Part shown: one piece after another, positions 23,535 to 34,732 of the stretch
Position numbering within the stretch: position 1 is the stretch's first letter
Layout of the letters: each line of letters opens with the position of its first letter
Assembly (NCBI RefSeq): GCF_000003195.3
Contig: NC_012870.2
Span: 12,268,501 to 12,332,500, forward strand
Reading direction: 5' to 3'
Origin: Sorghum bicolor
Taxonomy: Eukaryota > Streptophyta > Magnoliopsida > Poales > Poaceae
Length of the DNA stretch: 64,000 bases
Position numbers and translations under genes: made by a program
The notes under the pieces: model-generated
What the model was told of the DNA's origin: nothing
The model's input: the letters and a program-made list of their open reading frames with translations, nothing else
Databases searched by the model: none

Positions 23535-23793
23535 CTCCCTCCATATTGGATTTACAAGTCGTTTTGGACAAGGTTTAGGTCAAACATTGGAAATATATAT
23601 CATTAATAACTTTTAAATTATTAAGTTTGCAAATGTGAAAATTATATAAACAGATTTGTCTTGAAAAATACTTTCAATAAAAGTATACATATATCATTTT
23701 TTCTAAATATTTTTATAAAAATAAGAGGTCAAAGTTATGTTTTGAAGACCGTGTAACTGTTCTAAACGACTTCTAAATCTTATATGGAGGGAG
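23535..23793. mobile_element. Stowaway MITE, 259 bp
   Basis: CTCCCTCCATATTGGATTTA on the left is inverted on the right as TCTTATATGGAGGGAG, flanked by TA. The subterminal AAGTCGTTTTGGACAAGG and its inverse TCTAAACGACTTCTAAAT are also paired. The same subfamily recurs at 49454-49730. Confidence 0.88.
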
Positions 23794-24510
23794 TAAATGG
23801 TAAAAGTAAAAACTAGCATGACTGAAAGACAACGAGATGCGTATTAGTGAAATCTAGCTAAATGGGGGGGGGGGCGGTTTCCGAAGGGAAGAGGGGTCAT
23901 ATTAAATTTCGGCACAATAAATCTCTAAATTACATTTTTTTAAAAAAATCTGAAATTAAAAAATACACAATATTCTACCAGATCTAGACATTCGCACATG
24001 AATCATGCATGTTTTGCTGCAGATTACGTCATGTTTGTAAACAATCTTGCAATCAACGTGAATACTTTTTTTGTTTTCAAATACGAGAATAATGCGTACA
24101 AATTAACAAAACACGCAGCAGAAGAATACAAAGAATAAAAAACACTTTCAACAGTTTGCCCTTCTTTTTTTAAAAAAATTGAGGAATCGGTTCGCATGCA
24201 GTGGCGCATGCATGTGTTGCCCATTTTCACCGCTTGCATGCATGTGCCAGCAGCTTCCCTATCCCTACCGACAAAGCCTATATATATCTACCAATAATTC
24301 GTTAGTGGTCCGGCCTGGCTACTCGTGCAGCTATCGGCTATATATCGCGTAGTAGTAGGAGTACGAGTGGACTGGACGCAGCTTCGCAATTATTGGGAGA
24401 AGTGTACCGCGCGGTGGCGACAAGGACGACCGACGACGCAACGTCGACATATATAGTGAAAGGACGCCAGCGATTCTTCGATATATTCTCCACAGCGGCC
24501 GGGCTACTAC

Positions 24511-24696
24511 GGCCAGTCTCAATGCACACAGTTACCAAGACTTTAACGGAGCCACGTGAGTTTTATGGAGATGAAACTTCTCTCTCATCTGATGAAACTC
24601 CTTCATTTAATGACCCTGCCAAGTCAGCAATTTTGCTTATGTGGCACCATATTTAATGTGCATGACACTCTCATGAAACATGCATTGAGACTGGCC
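24511..24696. mobile_element. Tourist-like MITE with GGCCAGTCTCAATGCA ends
   Basis: GGCCAGTCTCAATGCACA is inverted at the right as TGCATTGAGACTGGCC. It is flanked by TAC on both sides (24508-24510 and 24697-24699), a 3-bp duplication. The terminus resembles Ping/PIF-type MITEs of grasses. 186 bp, non-coding. Confidence 0.88.
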
Positions 24697-24861
24697 TACT
24701 AGTGCCGCCCTTGCCTTCTTTGCCTTGTCAATTAACCCTCCTCTCCTTGTAAAAAAAAACCTCCTCTATCATCAGGCTGAAACCCCTGACTGGCCAATCG
24801 TCAGTGGTCATCAATCGTCAGTGGTCAGGATTGAGCTCGCAAACTTTACTTAAAAATATTA

Positions 24862-25626
24862 GGCAGAATAGTCATTTTGGTCCCTCAACTATTACTTCAG
24901 GCTCAATTTCATCCCTGAACTTTTAAAACGACTGTTTTAGTCCTCAAACTCTACTTTTAGGTTCAGTTTCATCCTAGAACTATGAAGATGGTCGTTTTAA
25001 TCCTCAAACTTTGCATTTTGAGCTCAACTTCATTTTAAAACTATTAAAGTGTATTTTGTTCTTTAAACTTTTATTTTTAACTCAACTTTGTCTAAGTTGT
25101 ACGTGGAACGCTGCACTATTGCACATGATTAGCTCCAACACCACCAGCAGATTGAAAATAATATTTATCCAAAAATTCTTTCATGGCCATTGAAATTTCA
25201 TGCTGTTAGTTTTAGTGTTACCCTTATAATTGTACCATTTACATATATCCAACGAAATTGATATTTGTAGGAGCAATTATAATTACATTGAACACTATTT
25301 GTTCTTTAAGAATACATGGATATATTGAAACAATAGCATATCTATAATTTTAATAATTTATGGATGAAATTATGCTTAAAATATAATGTTTTCTCTTTGA
25401 TTAAACAAAATTGAGTTGAAAATTAAAAGTTAAATGCACTTTGATAGTTTATGGATGAAATTGAGCTCAAAATACAAAATTTAAGGACTAAAACGATCAT
25501 CTTCATAGTTGTAGGATAAAATTGAGCCTAAAACTAAAGTTTGAGGACCAAAATGGCCGTTTTAAAAATTTAGGGATGAAATTGAGCCTCGAGTAATAGT
25601 TGAGGGACCAAAATGACTATTGTGCC
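24862..25626. mobile_element. Foldback (Mutator-like) element with about 235-bp inverted repeats
   Basis: The left arm (24862 to about 25095) is the inverse of the right arm (about 25390-25626), beginning GGCAGAATAGTCATTTTGG and GGCACAATAGTCATTTTGG. The similarity runs through the whole arms with scattered mismatches. It is flanked by an exact 9-bp duplication AAAATATTA (24853-24861 and 25627-25635), the size made by Mutator-type transposases. The centre (25096-25390) is unique AT-rich sequence without a gene. Confidence 0.88.
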
Positions 25627-25635
25627 AAAATATTA

Positions 25636-26203
25636 CTTCCTACGTTTTGGACAAGAGAGAAGCAAAACATTCTACTCTTGAATTCTCGATCACCATCGCC
25701 CAGCCGGTTCCATTTGTTCTCCTAAATCCGGGTGTGGGAAATCGCTTGACGAGTTGTTTATCACTAGTGAATTGTCTCTGATCTCCATGCTCTGTCTTCC
25801 ACATTAGATGAGGGTTGGTGTTGTCGCCCCATTGACACGCCCTTAGGGTTCGGTTAATCTGAGATTGGAAGGGTTTAAGTACAATTTTAACTTGCCTTTT
25901 AATCTCTTCCGACTCGCCAAACTGAGGCCTTAGTTAGGGTCTCCCAACAAACCTGAAAATCATCAACTGATACGACACAAAGTGAAAATAAAAATATACA
26001 GAAAAATAATCAATGTGTAACACATATGACTTGGGACGAACAAATGGAGATTGAGAGTTTTATGAGAAACCATGAGAGATTAGCAGGAATCTCATAACTA
26101 GCGATGATTTTTTTTTGTTCATATAGTAATAGCAACTCGAAGAGAGTTTCATCTTTGTATCCTTCTATATTTGCAGAAATAGAGATTTTAGTAAAGAAAT
26201 CCC
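25636..26203. other. Intergenic DNA, nothing recognised
   Basis: AT-rich sequence without recognisable gene or repeat ends. Confidence 0.35.
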
Positions 26204-26397
26204 TCCAACAGCTACTTCAATTGTATCTCCAAATGTTACCATTCTCTAGATAAAAAATGGCTCTCGAAAGTATGCACAAGATATCGAGAAACTGTTGGAG
26301 GACAAAAGAAAAATAGAGAGAGCATCTTTTTTATTCAAATGGATCTCTAAATGAGGATTTAGACAGCGAGTTTAAGAAAAAGTCTTGGAGATGCTTT
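26204..26397. mobile_element. Possible MITE with CTCCAACAG/TTGGAGATGC termini
   Basis: TCCCTCCAACAGCTACTTC at the left and GTCTTGGAGATGC at the right resemble the widespread grass MITE ends of the GAGCATCTCCAA type. The match between the two termini is weak and no target duplication was found. Confidence 0.4.
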
Positions 26398-26403
26398 AAA
26401 TTA

Positions 26404-26549
26404 CTATTGTGTTTCAAATTATAAGACATTTTGCATTTGTTTAGATATATTGATTTCGCTATTTATCTAGATAAGAGTGTATATCTAAAGTGCATAGTAA
26501 AACGTATCAAGAAAAGCTAAAATATCTTATAATTTGAAGTATAGGTAGT
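26404..26549. mobile_element. Short Stowaway-type MITE, degraded
   Basis: TTTCAAATTATAAGACATTTTG on the left pairs with AAAATATCTTATAATTTGAAG on the right. The outermost CTCCCTC box is lost. About 146 bp. Confidence 0.65.
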
Positions 26550-27375
26550 AATATTAGCCAGCTATATATCTGTCGCACTCTCAGCCTCTTGTTGGGAGAC
26601 CCTTTAGATGCATGCATGGCGGTGTGCATGATCTACAGCGTTATGCATACGCACTCTATCTTTACAACCACGCATGTGTGTGTTGTCTCTCCATCCAGGA
26701 ACCGACGGACGACATCATATATTGCACATATATAAAGACTACTACTAGTAAAACTATATGTGTGCCGTTGCTACGATAAAAATTACATCCACATGTTATG
26801 TTTTCCGCTGGATCTCCCACACCCGTCTCCCTCGCACCACCGCCACCTCCTGCTTCTCGATCTTTGCCGTACTTCTTCACGAAAAAAGACAAAAAAGCGA
26901 GAAGAAAAAGCCCTATATGTATTGAAAGAGAAACGAAATCCCCAGAACTCGATGAGAATTGAATAAACCCAGTGATATGTGCAGTGCAGAGAACGTCAGA
27001 GCTTGATGCACACGACGCTTGTCCCCACCTAACACACGCTCTCGATCAGCTATATATCATCACACTGAATCTCGTCTGAAGTTTGTTTCGTTTATTATTA
27101 CTGTATACTTATTATTTACACTTCATAATTAGATGAGATGCATGATTAACTGATGATGATCTCGGCGTAGACTTCGTTGTGATGACGCGCCGTCATGCAT
27201 AGATCGACAACACCGTAGCTGTTGCTCCACGTACGTGTAGGCCCTTCCCCGTAGATCGATGCATGGGCGTCGTACGTCCTTTAAATTCGTCGTCATCTGC
27301 TGACGATCATCGTCATCGATCGCTAGTGATCCTCTCGCCTCTCGATCTCGGCATCACGACGACCACCCACACATG

Positions 27376-27377
<2 letters not shown>
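26550..27377. other. Intergenic DNA, nothing recognised
   Basis: Mixed-composition DNA without a supportable gene. Short open frames near 26760-26966 and 27263-27499 end in low-complexity sequence. Confidence 0.35.
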
Positions 27378-27454
<77 letters not shown>

Positions 27455-27484
27455 AGTGTGAGAGAAAAAGAGAGAGAGAGAGAG
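27378..27484. repeat. (TA)n followed by (GA)n microsatellites
   Basis: About 36 AT/TA units (27378-27451), then a GAGAGA tract at 27467-27486. The Ile-Tyr frames read through this stretch are repeat artefacts. Confidence 0.9.
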
Positions 27485-27710
27485 AGTGATCAGCATTGAA
27501 CAAGAGATGCGTACGTTCTGTCGCCCATGCATGGCGAACGTGGACAACTGCAGCTCTCGTTCGTCGATCGGTGGTAGATGCGGGGCGGTCCTGGGGAGCT
27601 CATCGTGCGCGGTTCTGTGGTTTAAACTCTCCCGTGGGATGCATATGCATGGCAAGGGACGGAGGGTCTCTACCTTGTGTCACGTCCGAGAAGATGAATC
27701 ATTGAGGGGT

Positions 27711-29485
27711 AAGGGTGTGAGGAGGTCTTTACACACGCCAATCACCGAATCGGATGAGGTTACAAACAGAGTCCTAAGTGTGCACGTGGCTATCTCTATT
27801 GATGAGTGAGGCCGTGAGGAGGTCTTTACAGGCGTCAATCGGGTGAGGTTACGAATAGAGTTGTAAGTGTGCACGGGGCTACCTCCATCATTTTGTTTGA
27901 TTGAATTGTACTAGTTGTAAGATTTTTTTTCTTGCCATTCTGTTAAGGGTGTATATATATACGACTAAAACACTAAGATGGGTGGTACAGACCGACTAAG
28001 GTGGCCTCTCTGAGTGAAAGAAAGAATATAAGAGGAAGAAATTTCTTCTCTTAAAACGTGGCAAGTGTGCACAGGGCTATCCCATCGTTCCTCATTTGAT
28101 TAAACTATACCTGCCGCAATTCCTTACCATTTTGTTAATAGCGTATACGACTAAAACACTAAGATGGATGGACAGATTGACTAAGATGGCCTCTAAGTGG
28201 CACAAGAAAATGTAGGAGGAAGAAAATCCCTTCTTTTGACATGTGGTGATTGCGTATGGGGCTATCCTATCATTCGCTTTGGTTGAGTTTGTACCATCCA
28301 CAAGATTTTCTTGGTATTCTATTAACAACATACATGACCAAAGAACTAACAAGGGTAGATAGACTGACTAAGATGCTCTTTGAGTGGTAGAAGAAAATCT
28401 GGGAGGAAGAAAACTTCTTATTTTGAGATGGGCAAGTGTGCATGGGGTTGCCCCATTGTTTAGTTTTGATTGAACTATAGTAGTTGTAGGATTTTTTTCT
28501 TGTCGTTCCGTTAGGGGTGTATACAACTAAAACACTATGGACTAGATGGCCAGAGTGATAGAAAGAAAATATGGGAGGAAGAAAATTTATTTTCTTGAGA
28601 TGTGGTAGGTGTGCATAGAGCTATTCCATCATCCATGTTTGATTGAACTATATAGGCTACAATGTCACAATTTCTTATCATTCTGTTAATGGCGTATATG
28701 ACTAAAACACTTAGATGGATGGACAGGCTGACTAAGATGGCCTCTAAGCGGCACAAGAGAATCTAGGAGGAAGAAAATCCTTTCTTTTGAGATGTGGCGG
28801 TTGTGTAAGAGACTATCATGTCGCTCTTTTTGATTGAGTTGTACCAGGCACAAGATTTTCTTGTCATTCTATTAGCCGCATATACGACTAAAGCACTAAC
28901 ATGGGTAGACTGACCGACTAAAATGGCCTCATGAGTGGTAGAATAAAATCCGGGAGGAAGAAAAATTCTTATTTTGTAATGTGCAAGTGTGCATATATAG
29001 GGCTATCCCATCATTTCGGTTTGATTGAACTACACTAGACATAGGATTTTTTTTCCTTGACATTTTGTAAGGATGTGTATGACTAAAACACTAAGATGAG
29101 TTGATGGACTGTGGACTAAGATGGCCTCTGAATGACAGAAAGAAAAATATGGGAGGAAGAAAATTCTTTTTTTTTAATGTAGCAATTGTGCACGAGGTTG
29201 TTCCATCGTTTTATGTTTGATTGAACCATATGGACCACAATGTCGATATTTCTTATCGTTCTGTTAATGGCGTATATGACTAAAGCATTAAGATGGATGG
29301 ACGGACTGACTAATAAGATGGCCTTTGAGTGGTACAAGAAAATATGGGAGGAAGATAATTCCTTCTTTTGAGATGTGGCAATTGTGTATGGGGCTACCCT
29401 TTTTGTTTCTTTTGGTTGAATTGTACCGAATGCAAGATTTCGTCGCTATTCTGTTCCTTTTGGACGAAAATTCCTTAAATATTTT
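27711..29485. repeat. Tandem array of about 185-bp units organised as a three-monomer higher-order repeat
   Basis: Nine units share a core reading roughly 'GTATATGACTAAAACACTAA', a following GACTAAGATGGCCTC block and a GGGAGGAAGAAAAT block. They fall into three types in a fixed order. Type A starts at 27865, 28432 and 28984; type A' at 28063, 28608 and 29184; type B at 28246, 28798 and 29369. The triplet repeats every 545-576 bp. Type A' units share CACAATGTC and GGCACAAG variants; type B share ACAAGATTTTCTTG. An extra pair of about 96-bp units (GTGAGGAGGTCTTTACA at about 27715 and 27812) precedes the array. No coding capacity is convincing. Confidence 0.85.
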
Positions 29486-30094
29486 GAGATGGGCAAGCCT
29501 GAGAAGCGATGGATGGAAATTTAAGAAAAAAAAACATTTCGTTTGATATTAGGTAGAAATTATTGTAGTGTAATACACGCTTCAAACACTCTCGTAAGCG
29601 TGTAACTAATGGATGAGCAGTGGCAGGATATACTAACAAGTATCACCTCGATTACTAAGGTTGCAGGATTTCTCGATTAACATGAGAACTAAATAAGGGA
29701 AATACTAAACAGGCACACACAAGCTTTCAGAATCCTCTGTATCCGAAATGCATTTAGTCTGTTTGTCGAAAGCTACCTCGAATGCTAGCTATAGATTTGT
29801 GGCACGCGTGGATGCGGCACTGTAGGGCCAGGGCGCCTTCATCCGATCCCTTTCAATTGCATGCACTGTCTCCATGCATGATCTATCCGATCGATCGCGC
29901 CGTGTGAGTTCTTGTGGATCGATCGAGCTAGCACATGGCTCAGAGATCTGATGATAGCTAGGCTAGCTACTACTCTTGCTCTCTTCTTCCTGCTGTACCA
30001 TCTCCAAAATTTGATGTTGTACACGGTGCTACACAGATGCATCCTTTCCCGGCCTAGTGTATCTATAGATGCCTGCCTAACTAGCTTGATCTGA
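29486..30094. other. Intergenic DNA, nothing recognised
   Basis: No gene or repeat boundaries recognised in this stretch. Confidence 0.35.
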
Positions 30095-30326
30095 GGCCTT
30101 GTTTAGTTTCTAACATTTTTCAAGATTCTCCATCACATCAAATATTTGGATGCACATATGAAGCATTAAATATAAATTTAAAAAATAATTAATTGCACAG
30201 TTTCTTTGTAATTTGCGAAATGAACCTTTTGAGCCTAGCTAGTCCATGGTTGAACAATAATTACCAAATACAAACGAAAGTGCTATAGTAGCCAAATCCA
30301 AAAAAATTCGTGAAAACTAAACAAGG
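30095..30326. mobile_element. Tourist-like MITE (GGCCTTGTTTAG family)
   Basis: GGCCTTGTTTAGTTTC to AACTAAACAAGG, about 232 bp, with the family CACATCAAATATT, GCATTAAATATAAA and GAGCCTAGCTAGTCC blocks. Confidence 0.8.
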
Positions 30327-31436
30327 TTTGAATTGAATGGGCCTCATACTTGTGGATATAATGGGCGTGCATCTAGATGCAGGGATCAAATCCTGACTCG
30401 TGATGCTCGTCAGCCAGGACTCCTAGTACACTATCGCACAGTTCTGGCCGGCAATATGGAGAAATTGAAGGGGAAAGAAGGAATATGAGGACAATAATGC
30501 CATGGTAAGAATCGACCAACAAGACAACTCTTTCCCCACCTAATCATGTTACAACTACGCGCTTGACTTTTAACACGCAACGGAAAAATAACCTCTGCAC
30601 CCAAATATTTCTCTGGCCGACACCTATTTATCAGGTTATCTACCACCATCTCCACCTCACCCTCCCTAGCCACTTTGACTATTCGTCCTCGCCTACCCTC
30701 CTAAGTCCATGTCGGATGTACTCCATTGCACGAAAGGTGAAGCCTCATCACCTCACCTCAAGGTCTCCAACAACCACCATCGCTTGGCTAGCTAGCCACT
30801 TGCCACGGTGATTCCTTTAAGCTTCTGCGTCCCCTTCTTCTTCCCTAAACCCTACCATAACCATCGCCATGACTTCCTATTTGCAAGATAGAGGAAATAG
30901 GAGGACAAACCTCATTGTTGGCCATAGAGCATATGCCCTAATGCCATTGGGCTACTCCACACAACTCATCATGCAATCTTTCCCCATGCATGTCTTGTCC
31001 ACATTGATTTCTTCATGTCATGAGGAAGAGGGATGCATGGAGAAACCGCAGCATGCAAGGAGGATGAACAATGGACGTGGCAAGCGAGGGTTTCCCTACA
31101 TGATACAAGGTGGAAGAATCAACCTGCAATAGGATGGAGAGGACATTAAAATTAATGATTGGTGAGGTGATAAGGTTGGAGTCCTATATAGGGTTTGGTT
31201 CAAGCTATGCACATCAGATGGATGGATGCCTGATGACACGCACATGAGGGAGATAACCCATGCACATATAGAAAGTAGTGTTTTTCTATATTTTTTCTCA
31301 CTTTGACTGCCCTTGCATGCCCTCCCAACCACTTTATGCAACCCTTTATAGTTTGTCATGATCCATGGCATGTGTGGATCATTAATGCCAGGCATAAGGG
31401 ACTTGGAATTTCATCTACCTGTGGTAAAAGCGCGCT
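30327..31436. other. Intergenic DNA, nothing recognised
   Basis: Short open frames occur on both strands (for example 30869-31132), but none looks like a known protein and no exon structure could be supported. Confidence 0.35.
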
Positions 31437-31444
31437 AGTGATCT

Positions 31445-32028
31445 CAGGGGCGGATCTCTACCTAGGGCCACTAGGGCCTTGGCCCTACCCGTGGACCAAA
31501 ATCTCTTAGTACTAATCTTCAATTTTTGGTCTATACTCATCAGCATGGTCTGCCTTGATCATCCTTGCTCGCCTATAGTGTGTTGCTCCTTCCTGGTTCC
31601 CTCATGTTCCTAATCCTAGCTCATAGTGTGCTTCAGGGCATCCTGGCTGATTTTGTTGTTGTTTTCTAGCTGAGCACATCCTTCTTTGTAGTTATTAGCA
31701 AAGACACAATTCTATCATTCCAACCAAACACAATAATAGATTCATTCCATCCCCGCAGCTAGGGATGGAACGATTCCATTCTTCCACGCTCTCCAACTAA
31801 ACACACCCTAGATGGCCGAGCACGAGTGGATTTTTTTTTTATCCACTTTCATGTTGTGGATTTAAGTTTTGAATTGAGACTTTTATCTCAAACTATGTAT
31901 TTATAAGCTACTTTTTGTTATCTATCAGTATGAGACCTGGTGCGGCTGGTATCTTGATTCAACGGAAACGGTGTGTATGCTTTGATAGTGGCCCTACTAG
32001 GCGTTAAAATTGACGAGCTCCGCCACTG
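31445..32028. mobile_element. Non-autonomous hAT element, 584 bp, with 8-bp target duplication
   Basis: Starts CAGGGGCGGATCTCTAC and ends GAGCTCCGCCACTG, an imperfect terminal inverted repeat of hAT type. It is flanked by an exact 8-bp duplication AGTGATCT at 31437-31444 and 32029-32036. No transposase frame inside. Confidence 0.9.
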
Positions 32029-32036
32029 AGTGATCT

Positions 32037-33241
32037 AAACGTGGCTAAAAGTTCGAATAAACAGGGCCTTAGTTCGCTACTAGCGCAAGGCCAAAGGATC
32101 GAGTTTCATTTCATTAGTTACTGTGTCCGCTTTCTCTTAAGTATAGATGATTCTCAGGTATTTCAACGCAAACCTAGCATTTGCTCTTCTCTCGTTGCAT
32201 GGTGCGGAACAAATGGACTATAGGCGTTGATGCATACACAGTATATATTCCGATCTCTGAATGAACTGGCTGGGAAATCACATGCATGAGACTCGAGCAC
32301 TCACAGGCACCGTACGCGTCCGGCCGCGGCCCCGGCGGAGGAATTGGAACCAAGATGCCTGCGCGTGGTTTGCCAGCGCCGCCTCCGTCGTGAAGCCCCT
32401 GCACTGCACGCGCGTGCGTGGGCCTCAGCTTATGGATGCCGGGGCCCATCCAGGTGATGCGATGCGACCACAGGAAAGGTACCAATGCAATGCAATGCAA
32501 AGGCCATGGCCCATGGACGTGCAACAGAGCTCGAATGCGTGCGTGGTCACGCGCTCGCTTTTTTAGCCGCCGGGCGCCCGCAGCATCGGTGGTGGGATCA
32601 TCGGACGGGATCGATTTGAAACGCCGTGACGATCGAGCAGCTAGTGCCGTGCCGGCCGCCGAGTAGGACGTACGACGTAGGGGTTGGTACGACGGAGATG
32701 CATGCATCCAGCCGGGCTTCCATAGCAGTAGGTAGGTGCCCGCCGTTCGTGTGCTTCCTCGGATCCTCCACTCTCTGTCCACGTCACGTCGCGTCGTCAC
32801 CTTTCAGCGATCAAAATAACGACGCCGCGGCCTTCCACTCAGTGCAGTGCATTGTAGTACTCTGTGTCGCCGGCCGCACTTGGATCGATACGATCGTGTC
32901 GGGGCGCGCATTGGGGGTCGTAAGCGAGTTTCGATTCCAGGAAGGCCATCCATATGATCGACTGGGGTGGGCGTGGGCCGTTGCCACTCTTTCGGTCATC
33001 ACCGATAGATTATAGTTTTTTTTTTTTTGCGTTGTATGAACAGCTGGCCTCCCCAACACATCCCATCGAACACTAGTACTCCGTATAGTAGGAGTAGATT
33101 GTAGATACACTAGTGTAATTCACACGAACAACAACAACCACCGCCTATGGTTTCTGGGAGAACTGAACACGGTGTGTGTGTGTGCCTGTGTTCAGATGTG
33201 GCCCATCGGATCTTGCGTTTTCCTTTTTGCCCGGCAAATAC
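32037..33241. other. GC-richer intergenic DNA without a supported gene
   Basis: 32270-33000 is GC-rich. A 208-codon open frame on the minus strand (32174-32800) and shorter frames on the plus strand are present, but the compositions are inconsistent with a known family and no introns or domains were recognised. A TG microsatellite lies near 33172-33184. Confidence 0.4.
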
Positions 33242-33244
33242 TAA

Positions 33245-33431
33245 GGGCACTCACAATGCAAGATTACATAGTCCAAGACAATTAATTACATATTATTTAT
33301 AGTATTTTGCTGATGTGGCAGCAAAGATGTAGAAAAAATAAGACTCTAAATCTTATTTAAACTCTCTAACACATTATTCGAGGTAATAAATAACTTTAGA
33401 CTCTATAATAGAGTCTGCATTGTGAGTGCCC
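33245..33431. mobile_element. Tourist MITE, 187 bp, with TAA target duplication
   Basis: GGGCACTCACAATGCAAG is inverted at the right as GCATTGTGAGTGCCC. It is flanked by TAA (33242-33244 and 33432-33434). A truncated relative lies at 4308-4440 inside the YABBY gene. Confidence 0.9.
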
Positions 33432-33897
33432 TAAAACGGATAGCTAGGTAGTGAATAATCTGGTGTCTTTTTGGTTCATGTATTGATGTTGCTTACTTAC
33501 CTCCACATATATATTATTCTATGGCCACATTGAGTTACGTTAATTATTATGGTAATTTACGAGATCTCCTTACTAAGTGGTCTATTATAATATTACGGTT
33601 AATATCTTCATGTGTTAAAGTAACCTAACTATCGTAAATATGTATACATATTATTGTAAATTAGTATATAAAATTATCATAAATAGATGTGACTATAAAA
33701 TAACTTATTTTTTAGCTGGCTATACCCTCCCTATATATATGCTGATGACTGGCAATGATGGTAGCTAACTGTCAGGCTGTCAGGCTGTCTTCATGAACAA
33801 TGCATGACATACGACGATACTGCAGATTTTGTTTGGATTAATAAACTGCACTTATTGACTTCAGATTTGCTATACAAATTTGCTTCTAGGCTGTTCG

Positions 33898-34139
33898 GGC
33901 CTTGTTTAGTTCCAAAAATTTTTGGGAAATCGACACTGTAGCACTTTCGTTTGTATTTGACAAATATTATCTAATCATGGACTAACTAGGCTTAAAAATT
34001 CGTCTCGTCAGTTTCGACCAAACTGTGCAATTAGTTTTTATTTTTGTTTATATTTAATATTCCATGCATGTGTCTAAAGATTCGATGTGACGGGGTATGT
34101 GAAAAATTTTGCAAATTTTTCAGGGAAGTAAACAAGGCC
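33898..34139. mobile_element. Tourist-like MITE upstream of the sulfate transporter
   Basis: GGCCTTGTTTAGTTCC to AAGTAAACAAGGCC, with the family blocks in reverse orientation (GACTAACTAGGC, TCCATGCATGTGTC, GATTCGATGTGACG). It ends about 490 bp upstream of the transporter TATA box. Confidence 0.85.
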
Positions 34140-34628
34140 TCGGTTAAGATGTCAAATCGCTTTGATCACAGAATAGGCACTGTCTCTTCTCCATTTTTTT
34201 AATTCTTATCATAGCTGCAAGTGTACCGTTTTTAAAATTTCTAGTTAATGCATGTGTACAGATGTTTGGAGGCAGTTGCTTACTTGCGTGTACGCTATTG
34301 GAAACACACAGAAATTTTATTTTTGGATAGTCGAAACCTGCCAGTTGAGTCCTTTTTCTAAAATTTTGTTATTTTTCTAATGCGGTCGGCACGTAAGCGT
34401 TTTGCATGTTGGGGGAAAAGAAATGTGTTCTTCCTTATCAGAAATAATTTCAGTTCAAATCCTATTCAGAAATCAGCTCTAGGGGAGATGTCCTGCTTAG
34501 TTCAACAGTCTGCTGCATTTCTCGGCATCTCGGTGTCTATAATTTGAGGTTTATTCTCATCCTGTTGCAAACTGAAAAGTATAATGTAGAGGTCTGACTT
34601 TTGATCGTAGTAGTTGGTCCTTGACATG

Positions 34629-34635
34629 TATAAAT
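34629..34635 (+). promoter_or_regulatory. Candidate TATA box of the sulfate transporter gene
   Basis: TATAAAT, 104 bp upstream of the start codon at 34733, implying a leader of about 70 nt. It is the only good TATA match in the last 200 bp before the gene. No sulfur-response element was confidently identified. Confidence 0.55.
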
Positions 34636-34732
34636 CTGGACGTACATTCGTTCCGGCAATGCAACAGAGCTGATCACACTGTCAGTGTCACTGTCAGGCC
34701 GTCAACTGCGCAATTACAAGCAGTAACTAACA

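Noticed and set aside
27711..29485. CRISPR array or protein-coding repeat
   Set aside because: Units are about 185 bp, contiguous without unique spacers, and stop codons interrupt all frames; eukaryotic context.
32174..32800. 208-codon minus-strand open frame
   Set aside because: No recognisable domain, no start context, and composition typical of GC-rich non-coding DNA.
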